Shown: piece by piece, positions 1 through 7,312 of the stretch
How the letters are laid out: the number at the start of each line of letters is the position of its first letter
Position numbering within the stretch: the first letter of the stretch is position 1
Assembly: GCA_027943245.1 (NCBI GenBank)
Contig: JANDJZ010000949.1
Location: forward strand, 1-13,869
Direction of reading: 5' to 3'
Length of the DNA stretch: 13,869 nt
DNA from: Acanthamoeba sp. SK_2022b
Taxonomy: Eukaryota; Discosea; Longamoebia; Acanthamoebidae
Made by a program: the position numbers and the translations under genes
Notes under the pieces: generated by a model
What the model was told of the DNA's origin: nothing
The model's input: only the letters and a program-made list of their open reading frames with translations
The model's database searches: none

Positions 1-1122
1 GTGCTGTGGTGTTGTGGTGGAGGTGTGGAGTTGTTGTGGAGTTGTTGTGGTGTTGTTGTGATATCGTAGTGATGGTGTGGTGATGATGTGGTGATGGTAT
101 GGTGATGGTCTGGTGATGTTGGATGGTGAGGTGATGGTGTGTGATGTTGTGGTGGTGGTATTGTAATGTTGGGTTGGTGTTGTGGTGGTGTGGTGATGTT
201 GTGGCAGTGATGTTGTGGTGGTGTGGTGGTTCTGGTCATGTTGTGATGGTGTTGTGGTGTGGTGTTGTTGTAATGTTGTGATGGTGTTGTGGTGTTGTGG
301 TGTGGTGGTGTGGTGTGTGGCGTGGTGGTGTGGTGTTGTGGTGTTGTGGTGGTGTTGTGGTTATGGTGTTTTGGTGTGGTGGTGGTGTTGTGGTGATGTG
401 GTGTTGTGGTGTGGTTGCAGTGGTGTGGTGTTGTTGTGTTGTGGTAGTGTTGTGGCGTGGTCTTGTTGTGTTGTGGTGTGGTCTTGTTGTGGTGTGGTGT
501 CGTTGTGTTGTGGTGGTGTTGTTGTGTTGTGGTGTGGTTGCAGTGGTGTTGTGGTGATGCTGTAGTGGTGTTGTGGTGTGATGGTGGTGTTGTGGTGTGG
601 TGTTGTGGTGTTTTGGTGTGGTGGTGTTGTGGTGTTGTAGTGTAGTGGTGGTGTTGTTGTGGTGTGGTGTTGTGGTGGTGTTGTGGTGTTGTGGTGTGGT
701 GTTGGTGGTGTTGTGGTGTTGGAGTGGTGTTGTGGTATTGTGGTGGTGTTGTGGTGGTGTTGTGGTGTTGTGGTGTGGTGTTGTAGTGTTGTGGTGGTGT
801 TGTTGTGGTGTGTTGTGGTGGTGTTGTGGTGTTGTGGTGTGGTGTTGGGGTGGTGTTGTGGTGTTGTGGTGTGGTGTTGTAGTGGTGGTGTGGTGTTGTG
901 GTGTTGTGGTGTTGTGGTGTTGTAGTGGTGTTGTGGTGTTGTGGTGTTGTAGTGGTGTTGTAGTGGTGTTGTGGTGGTGTTGTGGTGTTGTAGTGGTGGT
1001 GTGGTGTTGTGGTGTTGTAGTGGTGTGGTGTTGTGGTGTTGTAGTGGTGTTGTGGTGTGGTGTTGTGGTGTTGTAGTGGTGTTGTGGTGTTATGATGGTG
1101 ATGTGATGGTGTGGTGATGGTG
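1..1122. repeat. G/T-rich degenerate minisatellite, block 1
   Basis: The + strand is almost entirely G and T, with scattered A and very few C. It is built from words such as TGTTGTGGTG, GTGGTGTTGTG and GTGGTGATG. About 1-240 is rich in GTGATG words; about 590-1085 is dominated by TGTTGTGGTG and TGTAGTGG variants. Both strands have long reading frames, but they translate to monotonous V/W/C/L or H/N/T/P/Q protein with no domain, as expected when the repeat lacks stop codons. No gene is supported here. The A-poor, C-poor strand makes this a strongly GT-skewed tract. Confidence 0.93.
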
Positions 1123-1134
1123 AAACACCATCAC
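1114..1134. repeat. Inverted repeat at satellite strand switch 1
   Basis: GTGATGGTG (1114-1122), a 3-nt AAA spacer, then its exact reverse complement CACCATCAC (1126-1134). Left of it the + strand is G/T-rich, right of it A/C-rich. The satellite therefore reverses strand at one near-palindromic point. This looks like an inversion or fold-back breakpoint inside the array. Confidence 0.85.
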
Positions 1135-2014
1135 ACCACCACACCACCACAACACCACAACACCACAACACTGCTATACCACAATATCACCACACCACGA
1201 CACAACCACAACATTACCACACCACCACCACACCACACCACCAACACCACAACTATACCACAACACCACAACATCACCACAAAACCACACTATCACCACC
1301 ACATCACCACATCACCACAACACTACACCATCACCACCACATCACACCACTACAACATCATATCTCCACAACACCACCACAACACCCCCACCGCAACACC
1401 ACAAAATCAACTTTACCACCACAATACCATCACCACAACACCACACCATCATCTTCCACCACACCACCACAATAGCACCAACCACAACCACACCACAACA
1501 TCACCACAACCACAACCACAACCACAACCACAACCACAACCACAACCACAACCACAACCACAACCACAACCACAACCACAACCACAACCACAACCACAAC
1601 CACAACCACAACCACAACCACAACCACAACCACAACCACAACCACAACCACAACATCGTCACCATCAACCACATCACAGCACCACATCACCAACACATTA
1701 CCACAGTGCCACCACCAACGCCACCACACCACCATCACCACACCATCACCACACCATCACCATTACCATCACACCACCATCACATCACCATCACAACTCC
1801 ATCACCACACCATCACACCATCACCACTACATCACCACACCATCACAACATCACAACACCACCACCATCACAACACCAGCACCACACCATCACCACACCA
1901 TCACATCACCATCATCATCACACCATCACAACACCACCACCACACCACCATCACAACACCATCACCATCACACCATCACCACTACATCACCACACCATCA
2001 CATCACCATCACAA
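1126..2014. repeat. A/C-rich minisatellite, block 2
   Basis: This is the complementary-strand version of block 1. From 1126 to about 1500 it is mostly CAACACCAC and CACCACAAC words; from about 1668 to 2014 it is mostly CACCATCAC words. The two halves are separated by the hexanucleotide tract. The 303-codon frame starting at 1111 is His/Thr/Pro/Gln low complexity without domains, so it is not called as a gene. The block ends at the first base of the arm 1 LTR. Confidence 0.92.
1504..1654. repeat. Perfect (CCACAA)n hexanucleotide tract, about 25 units
   Basis: CCACAA repeats without interruption for 151 bp, about 25 copies, ending at CAAC before ATCGTC. The surrounding satellite is degenerate, so perfect homogeneity over 25 units suggests recent expansion by slippage or a collapsed or uncertain assembly. 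In the frames it reads as alternating Gln-Pro or poly-Thr on + and poly-Val on -, all artefacts of the repeat. Confidence 0.97.
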
Positions 2015-2233
2015 TGTTGTGATTTACCTAATAAGGTACTCAAGTAAACAGTCACTCTGGAACACCAAATGAGGTAGGACTTAATGAGCTCCTAGCACAT
2101 TAAGGCATGCCTTAAGTTTAGGAGTTATGTTGTAGTACAACTGTCTACAACAATATATTCAGCAGTAATAAAACCAGTTCTGTTCTCTCTCACTTCACAC
2201 TTTACTCTTCACCACACAGTGTACATCACAACA
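2015..2233 (+). repeat. 5' LTR of arm 1 (219 bp)
   Basis: It begins TGTTGTGA and ends TCACAACA, an 8-bp perfect terminal inverted repeat with the usual TG...CA ends. It aligns along its length with the element 3 LTRs and the arm 2 LTR. AATAAA lies at 2167-2172. The left half of the AGAGAGAAC hairpin that follows this signal in element 3 is missing here, which accounts for much of the shorter length. The 5 bp upstream are CACAA. Confidence 0.95.
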
Positions 2234-2247
2234 GGCCCACGCTCACA

Positions 2248-2460
2248 ATGAGTAACTATGAAGTCACCAAGAGATATGTACTCCAATCAGTCACCAAGTA
2301 CAGCACCTGGCACAAGGAGCTTGAGTTCATCTTGCTCTTGTGGAACCTGTGGGACATTGCGTTTGCTGACCAGCCTGGAGATGTGGGCAAGGAGAAGGCT
2401 GACAATGGAGACAACAACAGACACATGAGAGAATGCAGCAGGCAGCTGGTTTTATCATTC
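2248..2460 (+). pseudogene. gag: gag fragment, N-terminal part only (arm 1)
   Basis: ATG at 2248 begins MSNYEVTKRYVLQ, almost identical to the gag starts of arm 2 (7066) and element 3 (11133). The WxxxLEFxLLxWNLWDI stretch is typical of copia-type Gag (UBN2-like) proteins. An extra GA near 2430, relative to element 3, shifts the frame. At 2461-2463 the gag sequence jumps into the C-terminal integrase region. The rest of the UBN2 domain and the zinc knuckle are absent, so no working capsid protein is possible. Confidence 0.9.
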
Positions 2461-2989
2461 TGTTCCAGAAGGCCCCTGCAAGGACCTCATCAATGAATGA
2501 GACCCAGATGTGGACCTAGTGCTTGCCATACCACTGCTGTTGCTGCCCTTGACCAGGGTGGAAACTCACTGCAATGAATTTGAACTGGTCATCCTACATC
2601 AAGGACCCACCAAAGAGGAAGCCAGCAACCAGGAATATGAACCAGCCAGTGAGGTAGAAGAGATGAATGACCCCAATCATGCAGAGGATGTGACCTCATC
2701 AGACAAAGAGCTGGACAATGGAGGATGTGAGATGACTGGCAAGAAGAAACCTGTGCCAATACTGTGGTGTGACAGGATGTGTCCCATGCCTAAGAAACCG
2801 CTGACACGCATGAAGACAGCACCCAAACTCTACTCTCAAGAGTTTCACGCCTGCGTAGCAAGAGAAAACAAGCTGTACCAGGACAAGAACAGTGTCAAGG
2901 TGATGGCCATCACCTTGCTGCACGCTGAAGACTGGAAAGCTGCCATGCGCAATGAGTACAATGTGATAATGGTGAATGGCATGTTTTGA
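2461..2989 (+). pseudogene. pol: pol remnant: integrase C-terminal linker to start of RT (arm 1)
   Basis: The frame beginning near 2462 reads VPEGPCKDLINE, matching the sequence just after FETRDVVF in arm 2, a motif found after the copia integrase core. It continues through an acidic Glu/Asp/Asn linker and KKKP-rich stretch to an RT lead-in (EDWKAAMRNEYN). A TGA lies at about 2498-2500. At 2983-2986 there are four T where arm 2 has three, and the resulting frameshift ends the frame at TGA 2987-2989. It corresponds to arm 2 4810-5283. Confidence 0.85.
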
Positions 2990-3487
2990 ACTGGTACCCC
3001 CACCCACTGGGAGGAAGATCATTGACACCAAGTGGCTATTCAAGATCAAGCACCATGTGGACAGCTCAATTGACTGGTTCTCCCTGAAGAAAACTATGTG
3101 CGTCAACCCAAGGGTTTTGTGGACAAGGGGCGATTGGACCATGTCTGCCTGCTATGCAAGAGTCTTTATGGACTCAAACAAGCACCCCTTGAGTGGAACC
3201 AGACACTCAATGCACACCTATGTACATGAGGATTCACACTGATGTGTGCTGACCTGTGTGTCTGCATCAGGTACAAAGGCAAGCACGCAGTCTACATAGC
3301 AGTCTATGTCAATGACTGTGTCATCTATGCGCCAGAGCGGCTTGTGCCTGGCATCAAGAAGGTGCTACATGATGGATTCAAAATGATTGACCTAGGCATT
3401 GTGACTTCAATTCTGTCAATTGAAGTGATATGTGACAATGAAGATGGGTTGGTACTCTATGACAAGCAGGCAAGATATGAGAGTTAG
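2987..3487 (+). pseudogene. pol: pol remnant: reverse transcriptase pieces with YVND (arm 1)
   Basis: ELVPPPTGRKIIDTKW and LFKIKHH are the N-terminal RT motif. The segment with the first catalytic aspartate (QMDVTTAFLN in arm 2) is deleted near 3068-3080. RT resumes in another frame with GFVDKG, SLYGLKQAP and EWN, then YVND at 3305-3316 in place of the catalytic YVDD. A TGA at 3227-3229 interrupts the frame before GFT; the frame ends at TAG 3485-3487. The palm lacks its first motif and has Asp-to-Asn in the second, so it cannot be an active polymerase. Confidence 0.9.
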
Positions 3488-4012
3488 TACACAACTTTGG
3501 ATTTGCAGCTTTGAAGGCAGTTGGCATGCCAATGGAGCCTGGTGTCCAGGGTCCCATGCTTGAGAAGATGCCATTGGAGTTCATTGGCGTCCCATTCTAG
3601 ATGGCCATAGGGTGGCGCAACTCGCCCTGGCAGTGTGACTGGACATTGTGTACATGACATGTGTACTCAGTAGGCATCTGAACGCCTATGGGGGGGAACA
3701 CTGTGGGCTGTGGTGAAACACTTATTCAGGTACTTGCGTGGCATGCAAGAGCTGGCAATATGCTACACACCAGACGCAAGCAGCCTTACAACCAGAGGCT
3801 TCTCAGATGCAGACTGGGCTGGAGACAAGACTACATGCAAGTCAATGTCCAGCATCCTCTACATGATTGCAGGCGGCCCAGTCTACTGGAGAGCAAAGAA
3901 CCAATCCTGCATAGCTACATCAACCACTGAGGCCGATGTGCTGGCTTCACTGGCCAAAGCCATCAAGCATGCAATCTTCCTCAGCCATTTCTACGACTTA
4001 GGACTTGATTGA
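3484..4012 (+). pseudogene. pol: pol remnant: RT connection and RNase H (arm 1)
   Basis: From 3484 a shifted frame reads a connection segment (HNFGFAALKAVGMP, EFIGVPF) to a TAG near 3597. After more damage, the 3710 frame gives VKHLFRYLRGMQELAI, then GFSDADWAGDK, YWRAKNQSCIATST and HAIFLSHFYDLGLD, which are Ty1/copia RNase H motifs. STTEADVLAS is disturbed relative to STAEAELNALA in arm 2. The frame ends at TGA 4010-4012, a stop shared with both other copies. Just downstream, the region corresponding to CDNKS in element 3 is partly deleted. Confidence 0.88.
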
Positions 4013-4050
4013 GCAAGTTGAATACCCAACAAAAGCACACTGATAATTGC

Positions 4051-4093
4051 GACCTCATGACCCAGCAAGTACCATCAACAATGTCATGAGGTC
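4051..4093. repeat. Hairpin junction between the inverted arms
   Basis: GACCTCATGA (4051-4060), a 23-nt spacer (4061-4083), then the exact reverse complement TCATGAGGTC (4084-4093). Outside the stem, both sides are the same stretch of RNase H (GATTGAG, TTGAAT, ACAAAAGCAC words) in opposite orientation. The spacer resembles element 3 sequence just 3' of this point (CAAxxTxxTGAGTATCATCAATG-like), so it belongs to arm 1 and turns back on itself. This is a tail-to-tail join. Confidence 0.92.
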
Positions 4094-4143
4094 CCAATCA
4101 TTAGAGTGCTTTTGTTGTCACAGTAGATGGGCATTCAACTCAC

Positions 4144-4395
4144 TCAATCAAGTCCTAAATCATCATGGCTGAGGAAGATTGTGTGCTTGATGGCTTTGGC
4201 CAGTGCGTTGAGTTCAGCTTCAGCAGTTGACATAGCTATGCAGGATTGATTCTTCACTCTCCAGTAGACTGGGCCACCTGCAATCATGTAGAGGATGCTG
4301 GACATTGACTTGTGTATAGTCTTGTCTCCAGCCCAGCCCACATCTGAGAAGCCTCTGGTCATAAGGCCACTTGTGTCTGGTGCATAGTGTATCAC
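4144..4395 (-). pseudogene. pol: pol remnant: RNase H (arm 2)
   Basis: On -, it reads IHYAPDTSGLMTRGFSD, then VGWAGDK (DADWAG in the other copies), YWRVKNQSCIAMST, AEAELNALAKAIKHTIFLSH and DDLGLD, ending at TGA 4146-4144. The DAD-to-DVG change hits a conserved acidic position. Below 4144 the non-coding tail still shows IYCDNKS, the last RNase H motif, before the hairpin. Upstream it is joined directly to the RT N-terminal half near 4396-4405, so the YVDD region is gone. Confidence 0.88.
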
Positions 4396-4745
4396 CAGCT
4401 CTTGTGGTCCAATTGCCCCTTGTCCACAAAGCCCTCAGGTTGATGCATGTAGTTTTCTTTGGGAAGGGTGGTGTTGAGAAACGCTGTAGTTACATCCATC
4501 TGGTGGACTGCATAGCCAACCTGTACAGCAATTGCAATGAGTACCCACAGGTGCTCAAGATGTACTACTGGTGCAAACATCTCATTGAAGTCTACTCAGT
4601 AGACTTGGGTGAAAGGCCTCTTGCTATCCAGTGGGCCTTGATCAAGCTGTCTGTGTGATGCTTGATCTTGAATAGCCACTTGGTGTTGATGATCTTCCTC
4701 CCAGCAGGTGGGGGTACCAGTTCAAATGTACCATTCACCATTTTG
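4392..4745 (-). pseudogene. pol: pol remnant: reverse transcriptase N-terminal half (arm 2)
   Basis: On -, from about 4745: NGTFELVPPPAGRKI, NTKWLFKIKHH, WIARG, then MFAPVVHLEHLW, QMDVTTAFLN and YMHQPEGFVDKG. These are the fingers and first catalytic palm motif of copia RT, with the aspartate of QMDV intact. In-frame stops and frameshifts lie between 4580 and 4745. After GFVDKGQLDH the sequence jumps to RNase H, removing SLYGLKQAP and YVDD. It complements arm 1, which keeps YVxD but lacks QMDV. Confidence 0.88.
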
Positions 4746-4809
4746 CATTGTACTCATTGCACATGGCGGCTTTCCAGTCTTTGGCATTTGGCAAGGTGAT
4801 GGCCTTGGC

Positions 4810-5283
4810 TTACATTGATGGGATCTTGACGCTGTTTTCGTCCTGGTACAGCTTGTTTTCTCTTGCTACACAGGTGTGAAATTCTTGGGAGTAGAGTTTG
4901 GGTGCTGTCCTTGTGCGTGTTGGTGGTTTCTTGGGCGTGGGATGCATCCTGTTGTGCCATGGTATTGGCATGGGTTTCTTCTTGCCAGTCGTCTTGTGTC
5001 CTCCATCTTCATCTGATGAGGTCGTGTCCTCTGCTTGACTGGGGTTGCTTGTCTCTTCTACCTTGCTGGCCAGTCCGTTTTCTTGGTTGCTGGCTTCCTC
5101 TTCAGTGGGTCCTTGATGTAGGTTGACCGGTTTGAATTTGTTGCAGTGAATTTCCGCCCTGGTTGTGGGCAGCAACAGTGGCGGTATGGCAAGCACTAGA
5201 TCCATGTCTGGGTCTAGTTTGTTGATGGGGTCCTTGTGGGGGCCTTCTGGAACATTAAACACCACGTCTCTTGTCTCGAACAC
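4810..5283 (-). pseudogene. pol: pol remnant: integrase C-terminal linker to RT (arm 2)
   Basis: On -, this 157-codon frame begins FETRDVVFNVPEG, the conserved motif after the copia integrase core. An acidic, low-complexity linker follows (EEEASNQ, SSDEDGG, TGKKKPMP, PPTRTRTAP), then YSQEFHTCVARENKLYQDEN, and it stops at 4810. Arm 1 carries the same region at 2461-2989 with clear sequence identity. The frame breaks just before the RT lead-in, whose decayed remains lie at 4745-4810. Confidence 0.82.
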
Positions 5284-5990
5284 TTTATTTTCAATCAGGA
5301 TCTGGTGATGCGAGGTGTCTGCTCATGCTGGGCGAAATAGATTCCAAAACACATTTGATTTCGGCCCACTGGGTTGGTGAGCACCTTGACACATTGACTG
5401 AACCTGTGTAGATGGCTGATATCTACATGCAATCTGTTCTTGCTGAACCATTGGCTGAGTGGGGTGTCAAAATTGTTGGCTGTCATTGGCAGCTGGTTGC
5501 TGATCATGCAGGCCGTGAGTGCAGCTTCTCCCCAGTACTTCAGCAACATATTTGCATCTTGAAGCATGCACCTGACCATCTCTAGTAGTGTGTGGTTGAA
5601 AGGTTCTGCTACTCCATTGTGCTTGGGTGTGTGTGCTGGCATCCTCTCATGGGCAATCCTCTTCTCAATTAGGTTATGTTGGACCACTGCACTCATGTAC
5701 TCGCCCCCTTGATTGCTCCACAGCACTCTGCATTGTTGATCAATGCCTGCTGACTTGAGGAAATGCTTGATTGACTTGCTTACCTTGCTCTATGGATGAG
5801 GTAGATTGTGGTGTACTGGCTGTAGTCGTCAATAAATGACATGTAGTACAGCTTACCTGATGGCGTGGTCACTGGTAAGGGTCCACATACATCTGTGTGG
5901 ACCTGCTTGAATGGTCTGGTCACTCTTGGGCCAGTCCATTGTGGATGTCTGGTTGTGTTGCTTTTGCTTGAGTGCACACCTTGCACACTG
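5284..5990 (-). pseudogene. pol: pol remnant: integrase catalytic core, second catalytic Asp changed to Asn (arm 2)
   Basis: This is the rve-type DDE integrase core. On -, RPFKQVHTDVCGPLP contains the first catalytic Asp (codon 5893-5891), followed by FIDDYSQYT. The segment LWSNQGGEY has Asn (codon 5714-5712) where copia integrases have Asp. NGVAEPFNHTLLE carries the catalytic Glu (codon 5606-5604). Exactly 35 residues separate the Asn and the Glu, the D35E spacing of this family, which confirms the assignment. A frameshift with TAA near 5785 splits the core, and another near 5950-5965 separates it from the pre-integrase domain. It is catalytically dead as read. Confidence 0.9.
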
Positions 5991-6174
5991 AGAGCATACC
6001 TCCACTGTGTACTAGCCTGAGCGACTTGACTAGGGCGTGTAGATGTGTCTTGCCTACGTGTCTGTAGTGGTGGTGAAGCTGGTCAAGTGAGTAGTTTTCT
6101 TGAATGGCATTCACTTGGGGCTGTGTAGGCTGGATTGGCTTGATTGGTAGCACTAGCATTCCTCCATGTAGCAT
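5920..6174 (-). pseudogene. pol: pol remnant: pre-integrase HHCC zinc domain (arm 2)
   Basis: On -, it reads MLVLPIKPIQPTQPQ, then LDQLHHHYRHVGKTHLH and MLSVCKVCTQAK. The histidine pair followed by CxxC matches the GAG_pre-integrase (HHCC) domain that precedes the catalytic core in copia elements. It is out of frame with protease upstream (a shift near 6180-6190) and with the core downstream. The start shown is an internal Met, not a true translation start. It overlaps the end of the gag-protease frame only because of the frameshift. Confidence 0.83.
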
Positions 6175-7066
6175 TGCCTGAAGTACCTTTCGACCCTTGT
6201 GGTTGAATATGCTGCCTCCTGTGCGGTTGATCCATACTCTGCCTCTTCAACTCCATCTACCTGCATGTTTGCATGTACAACTCCAAGTCCTTTGATCTTG
6301 CACTTGAAGTTATTGCCTGGTAGCAGACTCTGCCCTTTGGCTTCAAGACTGACATAGTCATGCAGCCAGTCCTTCCTGCACGAGATGTGTGCAGTCGCTC
6401 CAGAGTCCACACTCAAAGCACTTACCAGTGAACTTTCTGAGTTGTCGTCATTGGACTTCATGTTGGAGTTTTGCTCACGTTGTCCTTGTGGTGCTTGGAT
6501 GATGTTAATGGACTTGTGCATTGCTGTCTTTGCAATGTGGGTGGCCTCATGCTGGAATAGTAGCTGCTTGGCCTCTCCATAGCTCATTTCTCTGGTGCTC
6601 TCAATGATGGTCTGTATGGACTTGTACTCCTCTGGGAGTCCATTGAGCATGATTGCGAGTGCTAGATTCTTGTCTACGTTGTAGTCTTGACCTGCCAGGT
6701 CCTTCACAGCCTTGTCTAGCTGTCTGAAGTATATGTCCAAGGTCTCTCTGGGCTTGATTGCATTCAGCACAAGTTGTTCATCAAGTGCTTGCAGCATCTT
6801 CCTCAGGTCTTTGAAATGCAAGCATATCGACCTAAACTGTGTGTCTAGACACAGAATAATAAAACCAGCTGCCTGCTGCATTCTCATTTGTCTGTCATTG
6901 TCTCCATTGTTGGCCTTCTCCTTGCCTGTACCTCTGGGCTGGTTGGCGAATGCAATGTCCCACAGGTTCTGCAAGAGCAAGACAAACTCAAGCTCCTCTT
7001 GTGCCAGGTGCTGTACTCAGTGACTGATTGGAGTACATATCTCTTGGTGACTTTGTAGTTACTCAT
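6153..7066 (-). pseudogene. gag: gag-protease remnant (arm 2)
   Basis: On -, ATG 7066-7064 begins MSNYKVTKRYVLQSVTEYSTWHK. An extra AG near 7003 shifts the frame; gag then runs on from about 6980 as QNLWDIAFANQP, FIILCLDTQF, ETLDIYFRQLDKAVKDL, MLNGLPEEYKSIQT and EAKQLLFQHEATH, a UBN2/copia Gag domain. Relative to element 3 about 45 bp near KTMGYCML are missing. The zinc knuckle is deleted, leaving only its first CFxC codons out of frame, and gag runs into DSGATAH (catalytic Asp codon 6407-6405), the aspartic protease signature. A deletion then destroys the protease C-terminus. Confidence 0.9.
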
Positions 7067-7073
7067 TGTGAGC

Positions 7074-7087
7074 GTGGGCCCATAACC
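7074..7087 (-). promoter_or_regulatory. Primer binding site, internal initiator-tRNA type (arm 2)
   Basis: Directly after the LTR end on -, the sequence is GGTTATGGGCCCAC. Its complement, GTGGGCCCATAACC, looks like the anticodon stem and loop (anticodon CAU) of eukaryotic initiator tRNA-Met, not a tRNA 3' CCA end. Drosophila copia is known to prime from a cleaved tRNAiMet fragment in this way. The tRNA match is from memory of such tRNAs, not from a search. Confidence 0.75.
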
Positions 7088-7312
7088 TGTTGTGATGTAC
7101 ACTGTGTGGTGAAGAGCAAGGTGTGAAGTGAGAGAGAACAGGGTTCTCTCTGGTTTTATTACTGCTGAATATATTGTTGTAGACAGTTGTACTACAACAT
7201 AACTCCTAAACTTAAGGCATGCCTTAATGTGCTGGGAGCTCATTAAGTCCTACCTCATTTGGTGTTCCAGAGTGACTGTTGACTTGAGTACCTTATTAGG
7301 TAACTCTCAACA
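7088..7312 (-). repeat. 5' LTR of arm 2 (225 bp)
   Basis: On + it starts TGTTGTGATG and ends CTCTCAACA; read on -, it is TGTTGAGAG...CATCACAACA, so one base of the terminal repeat has changed from TGTTGTGA. It carries the full set seen in element 3: the TTAAGGCATGCC palindrome, the AATAAA signal (7160-7155) and the AGAGAGAAC/GTTCTCTCT hairpin. The flanking 5 bp (AACAC, 7313-7317) do not match the CACAA left of arm 1. Confidence 0.94.

Larger units (their letters stand above)
2015..4060 (+). mobile_element. Ty1/copia LTR retrotransposon, deleted copy (arm 1 of inverted pair)
   Basis: The order on + is 5' LTR (2015-2233), gag start (2248), C-terminal integrase linker, reverse transcriptase pieces and RNase H. 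The copia order (integrase before RT) is inferred from the pieces of all three copies combined. It ends at 4060 inside the RNase H region, about 200 bp short of where the polypurine tract and 3' LTR lie in element 3. Internal losses are the end of gag, all of protease and most of integrase (junction 2461-2463), an RT segment (junction near 3068-3080), and 7 bp of the primer site. It is defective. It shares LTR variants with arm 2 (ACTCAAGT, GAGGTAGG) that element 3 lacks, so the two arms belong to one subfamily. Confidence 0.93.
4084..7312 (-). mobile_element. Ty1/copia LTR retrotransposon, deleted copy (arm 2 of inverted pair)
   Basis: Read on -, the order is 5' LTR (7312-7088), primer site (7087-7074), gag (from 7066), protease, pre-integrase zinc domain, integrase core, integrase C-terminal linker, first half of RT, then RNase H. 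This is the Ty1/copia order. It has no 3' LTR and stops at the hairpin junction. Missing pieces include the zinc knuckle, a stretch between protease and the pre-integrase domain, and the YVDD half of RT. Several frameshifts break pol. It is the longest and most informative copy in the window, yet defective. Confidence 0.94.

Noticed and set aside
236..1171. 311-codon reading frame on - through the G/T satellite
   Set aside because: Translation is only H/N/T/P/Q from repeat words, with no domain; overlapping frames on + are equally open. Absence of stops follows from the composition.
1111..2022. 303-codon frame with a long Gln-Pro run
   Set aside because: The Gln-Pro run is the (CCACAA)n tract and the frame runs straight into the LTR. 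No start context or domain supports it.
2450..2475. Gag-to-integrase junction in arm 1 as a spliced intron (retro-copy of a processed RNA)
   Set aside because: The missing segment does not have GT...AG ends; the TGT microhomology suits deletion.
3378..3584. Reading frames opposite the pol remnants (such as 2699-3142 on -, 11114-11452 on -, 11937-12257 on -)
   Set aside because: They are antisense shadows of recognisable gag, protease and RT sequence and show no homology of their own.
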